A stretch of 36,256 nt of DNA, from positions 1 through 36,256 of the forward strand of contig CALNPU010000017.1 of NCBI GenBank assembly GCA_940588625.1, written 5' to 3'. Each line of letters begins with the position of its first letter. Within the stretch, counting starts at the first letter, position 1. The notes below the pieces were generated by a model. It did not search any database. It was given only the letters and a program-made list of their open reading frames with translations, and was not told the origin of the DNA. This stretch comes from an uncultured Caballeronia sp. (GTDB taxonomy: Bacteria; Pseudomonadota; Gammaproteobacteria; Burkholderiales; Burkholderiaceae). Both the position numbers and the translations under genes were made by a program. Below are positions 27,636 to 36,256 of the stretch, in pieces.

Positions 27636-30272
27636 ATGTCCAAAGCCCTGATCATCGCTGAAAAGCCTTCTGTCGCGAACGACATCGCGCGCGCTTTGGG
27701 CGGCTTCACCAAGCAGGACGAATATTACGAAAGCAAAGACTACGTGCTATCATCGGCTGTCGGGCACTTGCTAGAAATTGCCGCGCCGGAGGAGTACGAG
27801 GTCAAGCGCGGCAAGTGGAGCTTCGCCAACCTGCCCGTCATTCCGCCGCATTTCGACCTGAATCCGATCGCCAAAAGCGAATCGCGGCTGAAGGTGCTGG
27901 CCAAGCTGCTCAAGCGCAAAGACGTTGATCGCCTGATTAACGCCTGTGACGCGGGGCGCGAAGGCGAGCTGATTTTTCGCCTGATCGCGCAGCACGCGAA
28001 AGCCAAACAGCCCGTGCAGCGCCTCTGGCTCCAGTCGATGACCGCCGGTTCCATCCGTGACGGTTTTGCGAATTTGCGCAGCGACGCCGACATGCAGCCG
28101 CTCGCGGACGCCGCCCGTTGCCGCTCCGAAGCCGACTGGCTCGTGGGTATTAACGGAACGCGCGCGATGACCGCGTTCAACAGCAAGGGTGGCGGTTTCT
28201 TCCTGACGACGGTTGGCCGTGTTCAGACGCCAACATTGTCTATCGTCGTGGAACGCGAGGAAAAGATTCGTCGTTTCGTACCGCGCGATTATTGGGAAGT
28301 ACGTGCTGAATTCCTTGCTGAGAAGGGAATTTACGAAGGCCGCTGGTTCGACCTGAAATTCAAGCGTGTTGAGGGCGACCCGGAGCAGCGCGACTCGCGC
28401 CTCTGGAACTTGCCCGATGCTGAAGCCATTGTCGCGGTCTGCCGTGGCAAGACTGGCACGGTCACGGAAGAAGCGAAGCCGTCCACGCAAATGTCGCCGT
28501 TGCTGTTCGACCTGACCAGCTTGCAGCGCGAAGCCAACGGCCGCTTTGGCTTTTCGGCCAAGAACACGCTTGGCCTGGCTCAGGCCCTGTATGAAAAGCA
28601 CAAGGTGCTGACCTACCCGCGGACCGACGCTCGCGCACTGCCGGAGGATTACATCCCGACGGTGAAAGACACGCTCGCGATGCTCAAAGAGAGCAACAAC
28701 TATCTGCCGCACGCAAAGCAGGTGTTGGACAAGGGTTGGGTGAAGCCGAACAAGCGCATCTTCGACAACTCGAAGATCAGCGATCACTTCGCCATCGTCC
28801 CGACCCTGCAGGCACCGAAAGCGCTGTCCGAACCGGAACAGAAGCTTTACGACCTGGTCGTGAAGCGTTTCCTCGCGGTGTTTTTCCCGGCAGCCGAATA
28901 CCTGGTCACCACGCGGATCACCGAAGTCGCTGGACATCGTTTCAAGACTGAAGGCAAGGTGCTGGTCGAACCGGGCTGGCTGCAGGTCTATGGCAAGGAA
29001 GTGGGCGGCGAAGACGCCAATCTCGTACCGGTTCAGAAGGACAAAAAGGTCGGCGTTGAGAAGGTCACGGCGCACGGTCTCGTGACGAAACCGCCGGTGC
29101 GCTACAACGAAGCGTCGTTGCTCTCAGCCATGGAAGGCGCGGGCAAGCTGATCGAAGACGAAGAACTTCGCGAAGCAATGGCCGCAAAGGGCCTCGGCAC
29201 GCCGGCCACGCGGGCGGCGATTATCGAAGGGCTGCTGGGCGAAAAGTACATGGTGCGCGAAGGCCGTGAGCTAATTTCTACGGCGAAGGCCTTCCAGTTG
29301 ATGACCTTGCTGCGCGGTCTGGGCGTAGAGGAACTGACTGCGCCGGAATTGACCGGCGAGTGGGAGCACAAGCTGTCGCAGATGGAACGCGGCAAGCTCC
29401 CGCGCGACGAGTTCATGCAGGAAATCGCGCGCATGACACAGACCATCGTGAAGTGCGCGAAGGAATACGACTCCGACACCATCCCCGGCGATTATTCGAC
29501 GCTCGAAACACCGTGTCCGAATTGCGGCAGCCAGATTAAAGAGAACTATCGGCGATTCGCTTGTACGAAGTGCGAATTCTCGATGTCGAAGATTCCCGGC
29601 GGACGGCAGTTCGAGATTCCTGAAGTCGAGCAGTTGATCAAGGATAAAACCATCGGGCCGCTGTCGGGTTTCCGCAGCAAGATGGGCCGGCCGTTTTCTG
29701 CCATCCTGAAGCTGTCCTTCGACTACGAAATCAAGAACTGGAAGCTCGAGTTCGACTTCGATCAGGATTCAGGCGGCGAAGACGGCGAACCGGTGGATTT
29801 CTCGGAGCAGACGCCGGTTGGCGCGTGTCCGAAGTGCCAGTCGCGCGTGTACGAGCACGGCATGAGCTATGTGTGCGAAAACTCGGTGGCGAATCCGAAG
29901 ACCTGCGATTTCCGTTCGGGCAAGGTGATCCTGCAGCAGGAAATGTCGCGCGAGCAGATGACGAAGCTGCTTCAAGAAGGACGCACGGACTTGCTGACGG
30001 GCTTCAAGTCGTCGCGCACGGGCCGTAACTTCAAGGCATTTCTCGTGAAGCAGCCGGACGGCAAGATCGGCTTCGAATTCGAGAAGAAGGAACCGAAACC
30101 GGGTGCCAAGCCGGCCGTCAAGCGCGGTGCTGCGGCGGTTAGTGAAGCGGAAGACGAAGGTGACGGTGACGTCGCCGTGGCAGCCAAGAAAACGACCGTT
30201 AAGCCTGCGGCGAAGAAAGCGCCTGCAAAGAAGGTGGCGGCCAAGAAGGCTCCGGCTCGCAAGGCGGGTTAG
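27636..30272 (+). CDS. topB: DNA topoisomerase III
   Basis: An 878-residue type IA topoisomerase that decatenates and relaxes DNA by passing strands through single-strand breaks. The Toprim domain is at 1-150 (ALIIAEKPSVANDIARALGG, NACDAGREGELIFRLI), with Glu9 and the DxD-like DAGREGE metal site. The active-site tyrosine is Tyr327 in VLTYPRTDARALP. After the core come Cys-containing zinc-ribbon-like repeats (CPNCG ... CTKC at about 629-650; CPKCQ ... CENS at about 730-750) and a Lys/Ala/Pro tail (KKAPAKKVAAKKAPARK) of about 50 residues, like histone H1, likely to bind DNA. The gene is intact and ends before a strong terminator. The ribosome-binding site before ATG 27636 is weak. Confidence 0.96.
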   Translation: MSKALIIAEKPSVANDIARALGGFTKQDEYYESKDYVLSSAVGHLLEIAAPEEYEVKRGKWSFANLPVIPPHFDLNPIAKSESRLKVLAKLLKRKDVDRLINACDAGREGELIFRLIAQHAKAKQPVQRLWLQSMTAGSIRDGFANLRSDADMQPLADAARCRSEADWLVGINGTRAMTAFNSKGGGFFLTTVGRVQTPTLSIVVEREEKIRRFVPRDYWEVRAEFLAEKGIYEGRWFDLKFKRVEGDPEQRDSRLWNLPDAEAIVAVCRGKTGTVTEEAKPSTQMSPLLFDLTSLQREANGRFGFSAKNTLGLAQALYEKHKVLTYPRTDARALPEDYIPTVKDTLAMLKESNNYLPHAKQVLDKGWVKPNKRIFDNSKISDHFAIVPTLQAPKALSEPEQKLYDLVVKRFLAVFFPAAEYLVTTRITEVAGHRFKTEGKVLVEPGWLQVYGKEVGGEDANLVPVQKDKKVGVEKVTAHGLVTKPPVRYNEASLLSAMEGAGKLIEDEELREAMAAKGLGTPATRAAIIEGLLGEKYMVREGRELISTAKAFQLMTLLRGLGVEELTAPELTGEWEHKLSQMERGKLPRDEFMQEIARMTQTIVKCAKEYDSDTIPGDYSTLETPCPNCGSQIKENYRRFACTKCEFSMSKIPGGRQFEIPEVEQLIKDKTIGPLSGFRSKMGRPFSAILKLSFDYEIKNWKLEFDFDQDSGGEDGEPVDFSEQTPVGACPKCQSRVYEHGMSYVCENSVANPKTCDFRSGKVILQQEMSREQMTKLLQEGRTDLLTGFKSSRTGRNFKAFLVKQPDGKIGFEFEKKEPKPGAKPAVKRGAAAVSEAEDEGDGDVAVAAKKTTVKPAAKKAPAKKVAAKKAPARKAG

Positions 30273-30314
30273 TTTTCAAGTTTTCAGGGCCGGTAGGTTA
30301 GATCCCATAGCATT

Positions 30315-30347
30315 AAAAAAGCCCGCGAATCATTCGCGGGCTTTTTT
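30315..30347 (+). terminator. Rho-independent terminator of topB
   Basis: An 8-bp GC-rich stem, GCCCGCGA (30321-30328) with TCGCGGGC (30334-30341) and loop ATCAT, is flanked by AAAAAA (30315-30320) and TTTTTT (30342-30347). It is symmetrical, so it could also stop transcription from the LysR remnant on the other strand. Confidence 0.92.
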
Positions 30348-30405
30348 CGGTCATCGTGCTGGACAACGCTTAACCGCCCAATGATCTCCACCACGGCGGC
30401 CCCCA

Positions 30406-31497
30406 TCAGAACGGCGAGGGCATGGCCGGCGTCGCACGCGAGCGCGACTTCGCAGGCTTGCCACCGAGCTTGTTGTCATCGGCGGGAGGCGCTTCGAATT
30501 GTGCACCGCCTTCTGCTTCCGCGTACGCCGCATGCGCAACCAGCGGCTCGGAATCGCGCTCATCGATGATTGCTAGCGCTCCCGGCTTGACGAACTCGTC
30601 CTTCACCCACTGCTTGCCCAACTGGTGATTCGGCGTCTGGCTGAAATGCTCGACAAGGTGATCGATGAACGTGCGCACCTTCGCCGGCAAATGGCGCCGG
30701 CTCGGATACGCAACGTTGATCTCGACCTGCGGCAGCTGATAGTCGCTCAGCAGGCGCACCAGCCTGCCGCGTGTGGTGTCGTTGCCGATCAGGTAACTCG
30801 GCAGGATCGCGATGCCCATGCAGCAGCGCGAACTGGCGCAGCATCTCGGCTCGGTATTGTTCGCGACGATCACGTTCATCAGCCGCACGCGCACTTCGCC
30901 TTCCGGGCCGGTGAACACGCGCTCATCACCGAAATATTCGGACGGCAAACTCAGCGACGGATGTTCGGCCAGGTCTTCCGACCTCGTCGGCACACCATGC
31001 TTTTCGAGATAGCCGGGCGTCGCGCATACGGTCAGGCAACCGGTTTGTCAGGCGCCGCGTGACAATGCTCGCGCTGTGCATCTGGCGCGCGATCACAATG
31101 CCCACGTAAGCCCTCTTCCACCAGATCGACTTGCCGGTCGACCAGCGTGACGTCCGGCACGACTTTCGGATAGCGTTGCGCGTAGGTCTGCAGCACGGGC
31201 GCGAGGTTGTGCAGGCCGAACACGACGGGTGCGACAATTCGTAGCGATCCAACCGGCTCGTGGTTACGTGCAATCACCATTTGTTCGACGTCCTCGAGCT
31301 CGTCGAGGATCTGGCGAGCACGTTCCGTACACCTGGCCTGGCCGGACTCGGTTAGCGACGGCTACGCGTAGCAAGCGGGTGCCCAGACGCCCCTCCAGGT
31401 CAGCGATATGACATGTTGCCACTGCATTCGAGATATCCATTGCACCGGCTGCGCGGGCAAAACTGCCGAGATCCACCACTCGGACGAATACTTTCAT
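30406..31497 (-). pseudogene. LysR-type regulator, several frameshifts
   Basis: A LysR-type transcription regulator broken in at least four places. From ATG 31497 the winged helix-turn-helix reads MKVFVRVVDLGSFARAAGAM and HIADLEGRLGTRLL, then shifts near 31365. The next part is QILDELEDVEQMVIARNHEP, VGSLRIVAPVVFGLHNLAPV and VTLVDRQVDLVEEG. A 2-nt loss near 31110 and a 1-nt gain near 31045 follow, then EDLAEHPSLSLPSEYFGDE and NVIVANNTE. A 5-nt tandem duplication (CCGAG twice, near 30855) and a 2-nt loss near 30815 cancel each other out, leaving a short scrambled stretch before MGIAILPSYLIGND. The effector-binding domain is otherwise well kept. Target genes are unknown. The gene lies between topB and pckG. 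Confidence 0.87.
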
Positions 31498-31851
31498 CTA
31501 CTGCAAATGATCCATGAGACAACTCCTGCTACTAGACGGGCTCTTTTAAATTCCAGAAGCAATTCGGAATTATCCTAGGACTCCGCCTTTCGTGCAGAAA
31601 TTGCCTAAAATGTGACTTTTTACGACAAAGAATTCCGAGTTTAACATTCAGTAAGGTGAAACACAGTGCATTGTTGCTAAATTCGGAACGATGTAGCTCT
31701 CGAGCGAGGGCCGACATAATTCTGAAAAACTGGCTGAAGCAATTTTGGCGCAGTAGAGCGGGAAATGCATAAGGGCCGCTAATGCAGCCCTTATTTCATC
31801 GATTATGTCGGCTTCCGTCATTAATTGTGCTAATCGCGTTGTTACAGAAAG
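31498..31851. other. Intergenic region between LysR remnant and pckG
   Basis: 354 bases with no gene that I can recognise. They would hold the old promoter of the LysR gene. AATTCGGAA appears at 31561-31569 within the near-palindrome AATTCGGAATT, again at 31680-31688, and in inverted form as AATTCCGA at 31631-31638. These might be regulator half-sites but could be chance in this AT-richer stretch. Confidence 0.35.
31769..31794 (-). terminator. Hairpin downstream of pckG, possible terminator
   Basis: ATAAGGGC (31769-31776) and GCCCTTAT (31787-31794) form an 8-bp stem with a 10-base loop, 57 nt past the pckG stop. On the minus strand the following bases (GCATTTCC) are poor in T, so it is a weak terminator at best. 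Confidence 0.4.
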
Positions 31852-33705
31852 TCAGGCTGAAAGTCTTTTTTCGATCCCGGCTTTCGTCTCTGCAAGCTCG
31901 TCGGGTAGTCCCTGAGCGAGTTTCGTGAACAACTCATTATGTAATTCGAGCTCAGCGCGCCATGCCGAGTCCTGCACGAAGACGACACGTTCGAACTGTT
32001 CGCGGGTTAAGTCCAGCGCACCCCAGTCTATGTCCTCAAAGCGCGGCGACAGCCCGAACGCATGTTCCTCACCCTGCGCGGTGCCTTCAATACGGCCGAT
32101 CATCCAGCTCAGCACGCGCATGTTGTCGCCGAAACCCGGCCACACGAACTTGCCGTCGTCGCCCTTGCGGAACCAGTTCACGCAGAAAAATTTCGGCAGC
32201 CTGGCGTCCAGTTTCTCCAGCCGCTCGCCCACTTTCAGCCAGTGCCCGAAATAGTCGCTCATGTTGTAGCCGCAGAACGGCAGCATGGCGAACGGATCGC
32301 GCCTGACCACGCCTTGCTGGCCGACCGTGGCGGCGGTGGTTTCGGAGCCCATCGTGGCGGCCATGTAGACGCCCTCATTCCAGTTGCGCGCCTCGGTCAC
32401 AAGCGGCACGGTGTCGGAACGACGGCCGCCGAAGATAAATGCATCGATCGCCACGCCAGCCGGGTTTTCCCAGTCAGCGTCGATAGACGGACATTGCGCG
32501 GCCGGCGCCGTGAAGCGCGCATTCGAATGCGCCGCCTTCTTGCCCGACTCGGGCGTCCAGTCGTTACCCTGCCAGTCGATCAGATGCGCCGGCGGCGTGT
32601 CCGTCATGCCTTCCCACCAGACATCGCCGTCGTCGGTAAGGGCCACGTTCGTGAAGATCACGTTCTCCTTGAGCGTCGCCATGGCATTGAAATTGGTCTT
32701 TTCGCTCGTGCCTGGCGCCACGCCGAAATAGCCCGCTTCGGGGTTGATCGCGTACAGCCGGCCGTCGCGGCCCGGTTTGATCCAGGCAATGTCATCGCCG
32801 ATGGTGGAGACCTTCCAGCCCGCCATGTCCTGCGGCGGGATCAGCATCGCGAAGTTAGTCTTGCCGCACGCAGACGGAAACGCGGCCGCGACGTGATACT
32901 TGCGCCCTTCCGGCGAAGTCACGCCGAGAATCAGCATGTGTTCGGCGAGCCAACCTTCGTCGCGTCCCATTGTCGATGCAATCCGCAGCGCGAAACATTT
33001 CTTGCCGAGCAGCGCGTTGCCGCCGTAACCCGAACCGAAACTCCAGATCTCGCGGCTTTCCGGAAAATGGACGATGTATTTCGTGTCATTGCACGGCCAC
33101 GGCACGTCCTTCTGCCCCGCCTGCAATGGCGCGCCAACTGAATGCAAGCACGGCACGAACTCACCGCCGGCACCCAGCACGTCGTACACCGCGCGGCCCA
33201 TGCGCGTCATGATGCGCATGTTGGTGACCACGTACGGGCTATCGGTCAGTTCCACGCTAATGTGCGCAATTGGCGAGCCGAGCGGGCCCATCGAAAATGG
33301 GACAACGAACATCGTCCGACCGGTCATGCAGCCGTCGAAGAGACCGTCCAGCGTGAGACGCATTTCTGCAGGATCGATCCAGTTGTTCGTCGGACCGGCT
33401 TGGCTCGCGCGCGCCGAGCAAATGAACGTCCGATCTTCCACCCGGGCGACGTCGGACGGGTCCGAGCAGGCGAGATAGGAATTGGGCCGTTTGGCGGGAT
33501 TGAGGCGCTTGAGCGTGCCTGCATCGACCATTTGCTGGGACAGGCGGTCGTATTCCTCCTCCGACCCGTCGCACCATTCAATCCGGTCCGGCTTCGTCAG
33601 CGCGGCGACCCGCTGCACCCAGTCTATGAGTTTTTGGTTCTTCACATACGCCGGTGCGTCGCGGTCGGCGACTACGTTTTGATCTACTACTGCGGGCTGG
33701 TTCAT
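31852..33705 (-). CDS. pckG: Phosphoenolpyruvate carboxykinase (GTP)
   Basis: A 617-residue GTP-dependent PEP carboxykinase. It interconverts oxaloacetate plus GTP and phosphoenolpyruvate plus GDP, the entry to gluconeogenesis from organic acids. The signature P-loop FPSACGKTN (276-284) holds the redox-active Cys280 and Lys282. Other conserved blocks are [34 protein letters not shown], and [20 protein letters not shown]. The frame is open 13 codons upstream, but the ATG at 33705 (MNQPAVVDQ) is chosen since CGGAG lies 10 nt before it. It is a single gene, divergent from the dehydrogenase. Full length; no damage. Confidence 0.96.
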   Translation of the reverse strand: MNQPAVVDQNVVADRDAPAYVKNQKLIDWVQRVAALTKPDRIEWCDGSEEEYDRLSQQMVDAGTLKRLNPAKRPNSYLACSDPSDVARVEDRTFICSARASQAGPTNNWIDPAEMRLTLDGLFDGCMTGRTMFVVPFSMGPLGSPIAHISVELTDSPYVVTNMRIMTRMGRAVYDVLGAGGEFVPCLHSVGAPLQAGQKDVPWPCNDTKYIVHFPESREIWSFGSGYGGNALLGKKCFALRIASTMGRDEGWLAEHMLILGVTSPEGRKYHVAAAFPSACGKTNFAMLIPPQDMAGWKVSTIGDDIAWIKPGRDGRLYAINPEAGYFGVAPGTSEKTNFNAMATLKENVIFTNVALTDDGDVWWEGMTDTPPAHLIDWQGNDWTPESGKKAAHSNARFTAPAAQCPSIDADWENPAGVAIDAFIFGGRRSDTVPLVTEARNWNEGVYMAATMGSETTAATVGQQGVVRRDPFAMLPFCGYNMSDYFGHWLKVGERLEKLDARLPKFFCVNWFRKGDDGKFVWPGFGDNMRVLSWMIGRIEGTAQGEEHAFGLSPRFEDIDWGALDLTREQFERVVFVQDSAWRAELELHNELFTKLAQGLPDELAETKAGIEKRLSA

Positions 33706-34196
33706 CGAGCACACTCCGTTCTTAGATGAGAAAACGGTTTGCAACCCGCCAGCGCTGCTCGCGAGAGGCGCATTTCAGATCACCGGTTTGCCTGCACGGC
33801 GGAACTCACGTGGCAGACGGCGACACAAAAACAAGGCATGCGTCGGGGAGTTGACTAGTCTGGTGGCGACTGCCGTCTGAGTCGCGGCTTGCGTCGGCAC
33901 AGAACATACTGTTAAAAAGAGATAGGAATTGTTTCCATCGTTGTCGGTTTTCCGGCGCTAGTGACGCGTGAATGGCTAAACTGCTCTATTCCGCATTCGA
34001 ATTCTTTCAGATACCCATTCGGCGACCGGTAAATTCGCCGTGCTACACCAGCAAGCTTAACGCGACGCGATGCCCATATTTCGGCGAATTTCTACGTAAT
34101 TAACCGATTAATCCGTAATTACCCGAACTTACCGCGTCGATTCCTGTCCATCCTTGAATTTCTGCAGTACGTTTGATGCCTATCAAAAGTCAACCC
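33706..34196. promoter_or_regulatory. Divergent pckG / dehydrogenase control region
   Basis: About 490 bases without a recognised gene, between pckG (minus) and the dehydrogenase (plus). They hold a perfect 10-bp inverted repeat, AAATTCGCCG (34031-34040) and CGGCGAATTT (34082-34091). The related ATTCGGCGA occurs at 34018-34025, which makes a second inverted pair with the first arm. CGTAATTA is directly repeated at 34095-34102 and 34114-34121, 19 bases apart (about two helical turns). These look like operator candidates for a dimeric regulator; no factor can be named. No clear -35/-10 pair was found. Confidence 0.4.
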
Positions 34197-35216
34197 ATGC
34201 CAATCAAAATTGCCATCCTGGACGACTACCAAGACGCCGTTCGCAAGCTAGATTGCTTCAGTCTGCTCGCCGATCACGAGGTGAAAGTCTTCAATAACAC
34301 GGTGCGCGGCCTCGGACAGTTGGCTAGCAGACTTTCGGAAGTAGAAGGGCTTGTCCTGATCCGCGAGCGCACCCGGATCAGCTCGCAACTGCTCGACAAA
34401 CTGCCGCGGCTGCGCATGATCAGCCAGACCGGCAAGGCGGGCGGCCATATCGAACTCGATGCGTGTACCGAGCGCGGAATCGCGGTGCTCGAAGGCACCG
34501 GTTCGCCAATTGCGCCGGCCGAGCTGACCTGGGCGCTGATCATGGCCGCACAGCGCCGGATCCCGCAATACGTCGCGAACCTGAAGCAGGGGGCGTGGCA
34601 GCAGTCCGGCCTCAAGACTTCCGCGTTGCCGCCGAATTTCGGCCTGGGCCAAGTGCTTCGAGGCCAGACGCTGGGGATTTGGGGATACGGAAAAATTGGC
34701 CAGTTGCTTGCCGGTTATGGCAAGGCATTTGGCATGAAAGTGATGATCTGGGGCCGGGAGCATTCGCAGGCCGCTGCGCGTGCGGACGGCGTGGATGTGG
34801 CCGAGAGCCGGGAAGCGTTGTTCGAACAGAGCGATGTGCTCTCGTTGCATCTGCGGCTGAACGACGAAACGCGCGGCATTGTCACGGCCGCCGACCTGAT
34901 ACGCATGAAGCCCACCGCGCTGTTTGTGAATACCAGCCGCGCCGAACTGCTCGAAGAAAATGCGCTACTCAACGCGCTGCATCACAACCGGCCCGGAATG
35001 GTTGCAATCGACGTGTTCGAAAGCGAGCCGATCCTGCAGGGTTATAGCCTGCTGCGCATGGAAAACGTCATTTGCACGCCGCACATCGGTTACGTGGAGC
35101 GCGAAAGTTACGAGCTCTACTTCACGACGGCGTTCAAGAACATCCTCGCCTTCGATGCCGGCGACACCTCGAGCGTCGCCAATCCGGAAGCGCTGGTGGG
35201 CGGACGGCGGCGATAG
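34197..35216 (+). CDS. D-2-hydroxyacid dehydrogenase
   Basis: A 339-residue NAD-dependent D-isomer 2-hydroxyacid dehydrogenase, a family that reduces 2-keto acids to D-2-hydroxy acids (or acts in the opposite direction). The Rossmann motif is GIWGYGKIGQLLAGYGKAFG. The catalytic set is Arg in NTSRAELLEE, Glu in DVFESEPI and His in CTPHIGYVERE. The substrate is not predictable. A start at 34176 (7 codons earlier, ATGCCTATCAAAA) is possible; the chosen ATG at 34197 has a very similar context (ATGCCAATCAAAA) and gives the normal N-terminus MPIKIAILDDYQDAV. Neither has a good ribosome-binding site. Its stop (TAG 35214-35216) abuts the convergent OsmC stop. Full length. Confidence 0.85.
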   Translation: MPIKIAILDDYQDAVRKLDCFSLLADHEVKVFNNTVRGLGQLASRLSEVEGLVLIRERTRISSQLLDKLPRLRMISQTGKAGGHIELDACTERGIAVLEGTGSPIAPAELTWALIMAAQRRIPQYVANLKQGAWQQSGLKTSALPPNFGLGQVLRGQTLGIWGYGKIGQLLAGYGKAFGMKVMIWGREHSQAAARADGVDVAESREALFEQSDVLSLHLRLNDETRGIVTAADLIRMKPTALFVNTSRAELLEENALLNALHHNRPGMVAIDVFESEPILQGYSLLRMENVICTPHIGYVERESYELYFTTAFKNILAFDAGDTSSVANPEALVGGRRR

Positions 35217-35430
35217 TTAAAGCGTGGAAATGTCCGTGGACGGCTCGCATCGGACGGGAAAGTTGACCGAGTTCGCGAGAAAGCAGAACTTATGCGCTTC
35301 CTCGTGCAAACGGTCGGCCAGCTTAACGTCACCACCTGCGCCAATAGTCACTTGCGGGCGCAGAAGGACGTCGGTGAAGCGACCGCTTCCTTGCGCCCTT
35401 TCCTCCATCGTGCCAACGGGGTCATCCACG
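35217..35430 (-). pseudogene. OsmC-family protein, truncated C-terminal part
   Basis: About 70 codons remain of an OsmC/Ohr-like protein (peroxide resistance family, acting on organic hydroperoxides through two Cys). The readable part is GSGRFTDVLLRPQVTI, LADRLHEEAHKFCFLANSVN and FPVRCEPSTD, ending with TAA at 35219-35217. CFLANSVNFPVR carries the conserved second Cys of the family. An in-frame TAA stands just upstream of the first GTG, and the N-terminal half with the other Cys is missing, replaced by repeats and transposase debris. The stop codon directly touches that of the dehydrogenase on the other strand with no bases between. Confidence 0.65.
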
Positions 35431-35448
35431 TGTTATCGGCGGTGCAAA

Positions 35449-35518
35449 TCCGAGACATCCGAGACATCCGAGACACTACTAAAAAACGGCGGCGTTGGGT
35501 CGCGCCGGCGTTGGGTCG
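35449..35518 (+). repeat. Short direct repeats beside the IS remnant
   Basis: TCCGAGACA is repeated three times in tandem (35449-35475). Shortly after it, GGCGTTGGGTCG occurs twice (35491-35502 and 35507-35518) with 4 bases between. Both sit at the breakpoint where the OsmC N-terminal half is missing. They look like slippage or rearrangement scars rather than functional sites. Confidence 0.8.
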
Positions 35519-35649
35519 AATAGAAGCGAAGCGACCGGGGGAGGGGCCGTTGCTGCTAGCCCGTGGGGAGTGTCGGGCTGCTCGTGCTCGGAATGGATCG
35601 TCGACATCGCTCAGGTGAGCGTTCACGGGAGGCGCGGTTTGTTCGCGCC

Positions 35650-36256
35650 GTAGCTCGTGCAGTGCGAGCGTGTTTTTCTTGCTGCACGTGTTCGGGCAAC
35701 CGGATCGCGCCCGGTGGAGGCGCGTGGCGTGCCTCGCGCCGGCGCTCCAGCGCCAGACGCGACCGGATTCGGATGAGGCGCCGCGCCGCTGGCGAGGGTC
35801 TCCTCAATGGCAGCCTGCAGTTCGGCGGCGCGCAGCATCGGGGCCTGACTGGCCGGCGCGGCCCGGCTCGGATGGTCGGGGCCACGATGGTGACGAGCTT
35901 CGCGCTTTGCGCTCGACGAGGCCGTCGATGTGCGCTGCAATTTCGATTTGTGCGCCGCGACCGTAACTACGCTCATGGGCGGCGAGCCGATTGGCGCCGT
36001 CGAGAATGCGGACTTGCTGTGCATCGGCCCGTCCCGTGAGCGTGCGGCGCACGTGCGTAGGCGGGATCGTGTAATCGTTCAGGCCGAAGCGAACATACGG
36101 CGTCTTGATTTAACCTGCACAGCCCGTTGCAGTTCGCACGGGTACGGATTCTCCGGCAGGGCCGATAGACTGGGCCGGTTCGCGGGCGAAGGCCTCACGC
36201 ACGGTGATGGTGGGCTCTTCCCGGCCCGGTCGATCGGCCGCCGGTGCGGCGCACCA
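35650..36256 (-). mobile_element. istA: IS21-family transposase IstA, decayed C-terminal portion
   Basis: Remnant of an IS21-type IstA (DDE integrase plus C-terminal domains). Read on the minus strand, from the window edge: TITVREAFAREPAQ, then in another frame LPENPYPCELQRAVQV, then KTPYVRFGLNDYTIPPTHVR followed by RILDGANRLAAHERSYGRG and IEIAAHIDGLVERK. After a further shift come AAELQAAIEETLA and RLALERRREARHAPPPGA, and finally IRLPEHV near 35687. At least three frame changes and a stop codon break it, so it is inactive. The catalytic DDE part lies beyond the right edge. No istB or terminal inverted repeat is recognised, and the left boundary is uncertain. Such elements are common agents of deletion in Burkholderia genomes. 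Confidence 0.75.

Noticed and set aside
27771-29075. Long open frame of 434 codons antisense to topB
   Set aside because: Shadow of the topB codon pattern; no motif, no ribosome-binding site.
29500-30272. Frame change or fusion at the topB C-terminus
   Set aside because: The Cys-containing repeats and Lys/Ala-rich tail are in one uninterrupted frame and are known in beta-proteobacterial topoisomerases III.
35449-35475. Three repeats of 9 bases as a possible CRISPR or iteron array
   Set aside because: Units are too short and directly joined, with no spacers and no rep or cas gene nearby; slippage is the simpler reading.

Overview
ORGANISM. The window (36,256 bases, GC-rich) looks like a chromosomal piece of a Burkholderiaceae member, Burkholderia sensu lato (Burkholderia, Paraburkholderia or Caballeronia type). 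The basis is gene content and order: gatCAB divergent from mreBCD-mrdA-rodA, a queC-queE-queD cluster, and def-fmt / htpX / rsmB / NtrYX-type genes in a row. Protein sequences also match what I know of that group. This is inference without a database search.

LAYOUT. 1-870: remnant of an outer-membrane porin. 985-6088 (minus): gatC-gatA-gatB, a terminator, then a PPK2-type polyphosphate kinase and xth. 6460-12954 (plus): rod-shape operon mreB-mreC-mreD-mrdA-rodA with a strong terminator. 13024-14473 (minus): two broken genes, a HpcH/HpaI-type aldolase and a secreted Sel1-repeat protein that once overlapped by 4 nt. 14648-16491 (minus): queuosine precursor genes queC-queE-queD. 16749-16821 (minus): a tRNA-Phe with promoter and terminator. 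16914-20652 (minus): DUF4390 protein, NtrY-like kinase and NtrX-like regulator, behind a broken rsmB. 22246-25504 (minus): htpX, a broken LysE-type exporter, fmt and def. 25709-30272 (plus): broken dprA, a thioredoxin-like gene and topB. 30406-31497 (minus): broken LysR regulator. 31852-33705 (minus): GTP-dependent PEP carboxykinase, divergent from a D-2-hydroxyacid dehydrogenase (plus). 35217-36256: a truncated OsmC-family gene and a decayed IS21-family istA.

HOW IT FITS TOGETHER. Genes for translation (gatCAB, def, fmt, tRNA-Phe), cell shape (mreBCD, mrdA, rodA), DNA maintenance (topB, xth), central carbon (pckG) and queuosine synthesis are full length. Porin, aldolase, Sel1 protein, rsmB, LysE exporter, dprA, LysR regulator, OsmC protein and the transposase are all broken. 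In most cases the ancestral frame can be restored by reversing one to a few small indels or a stop codon. This two-class pattern is the main biological message. It suggests a lineage in ongoing genome erosion, as known for host-restricted symbionts or pathogens (leaf-nodule Burkholderia/Caballeronia symbionts are one known example). A low-quality assembly is the main alternative.

NOVELTY. I found no clear undescribed defence, biosynthetic or mobile system. The observations most worth a second look are the erosion pattern, an unusual tRNA-Phe (C-A mismatch in the acceptor stem and CCG in place of CCA), a frameshifted Sel1 gene in which the inserted base builds a new ribosome-binding site, and repeat-rich IS/OsmC debris at the right edge.
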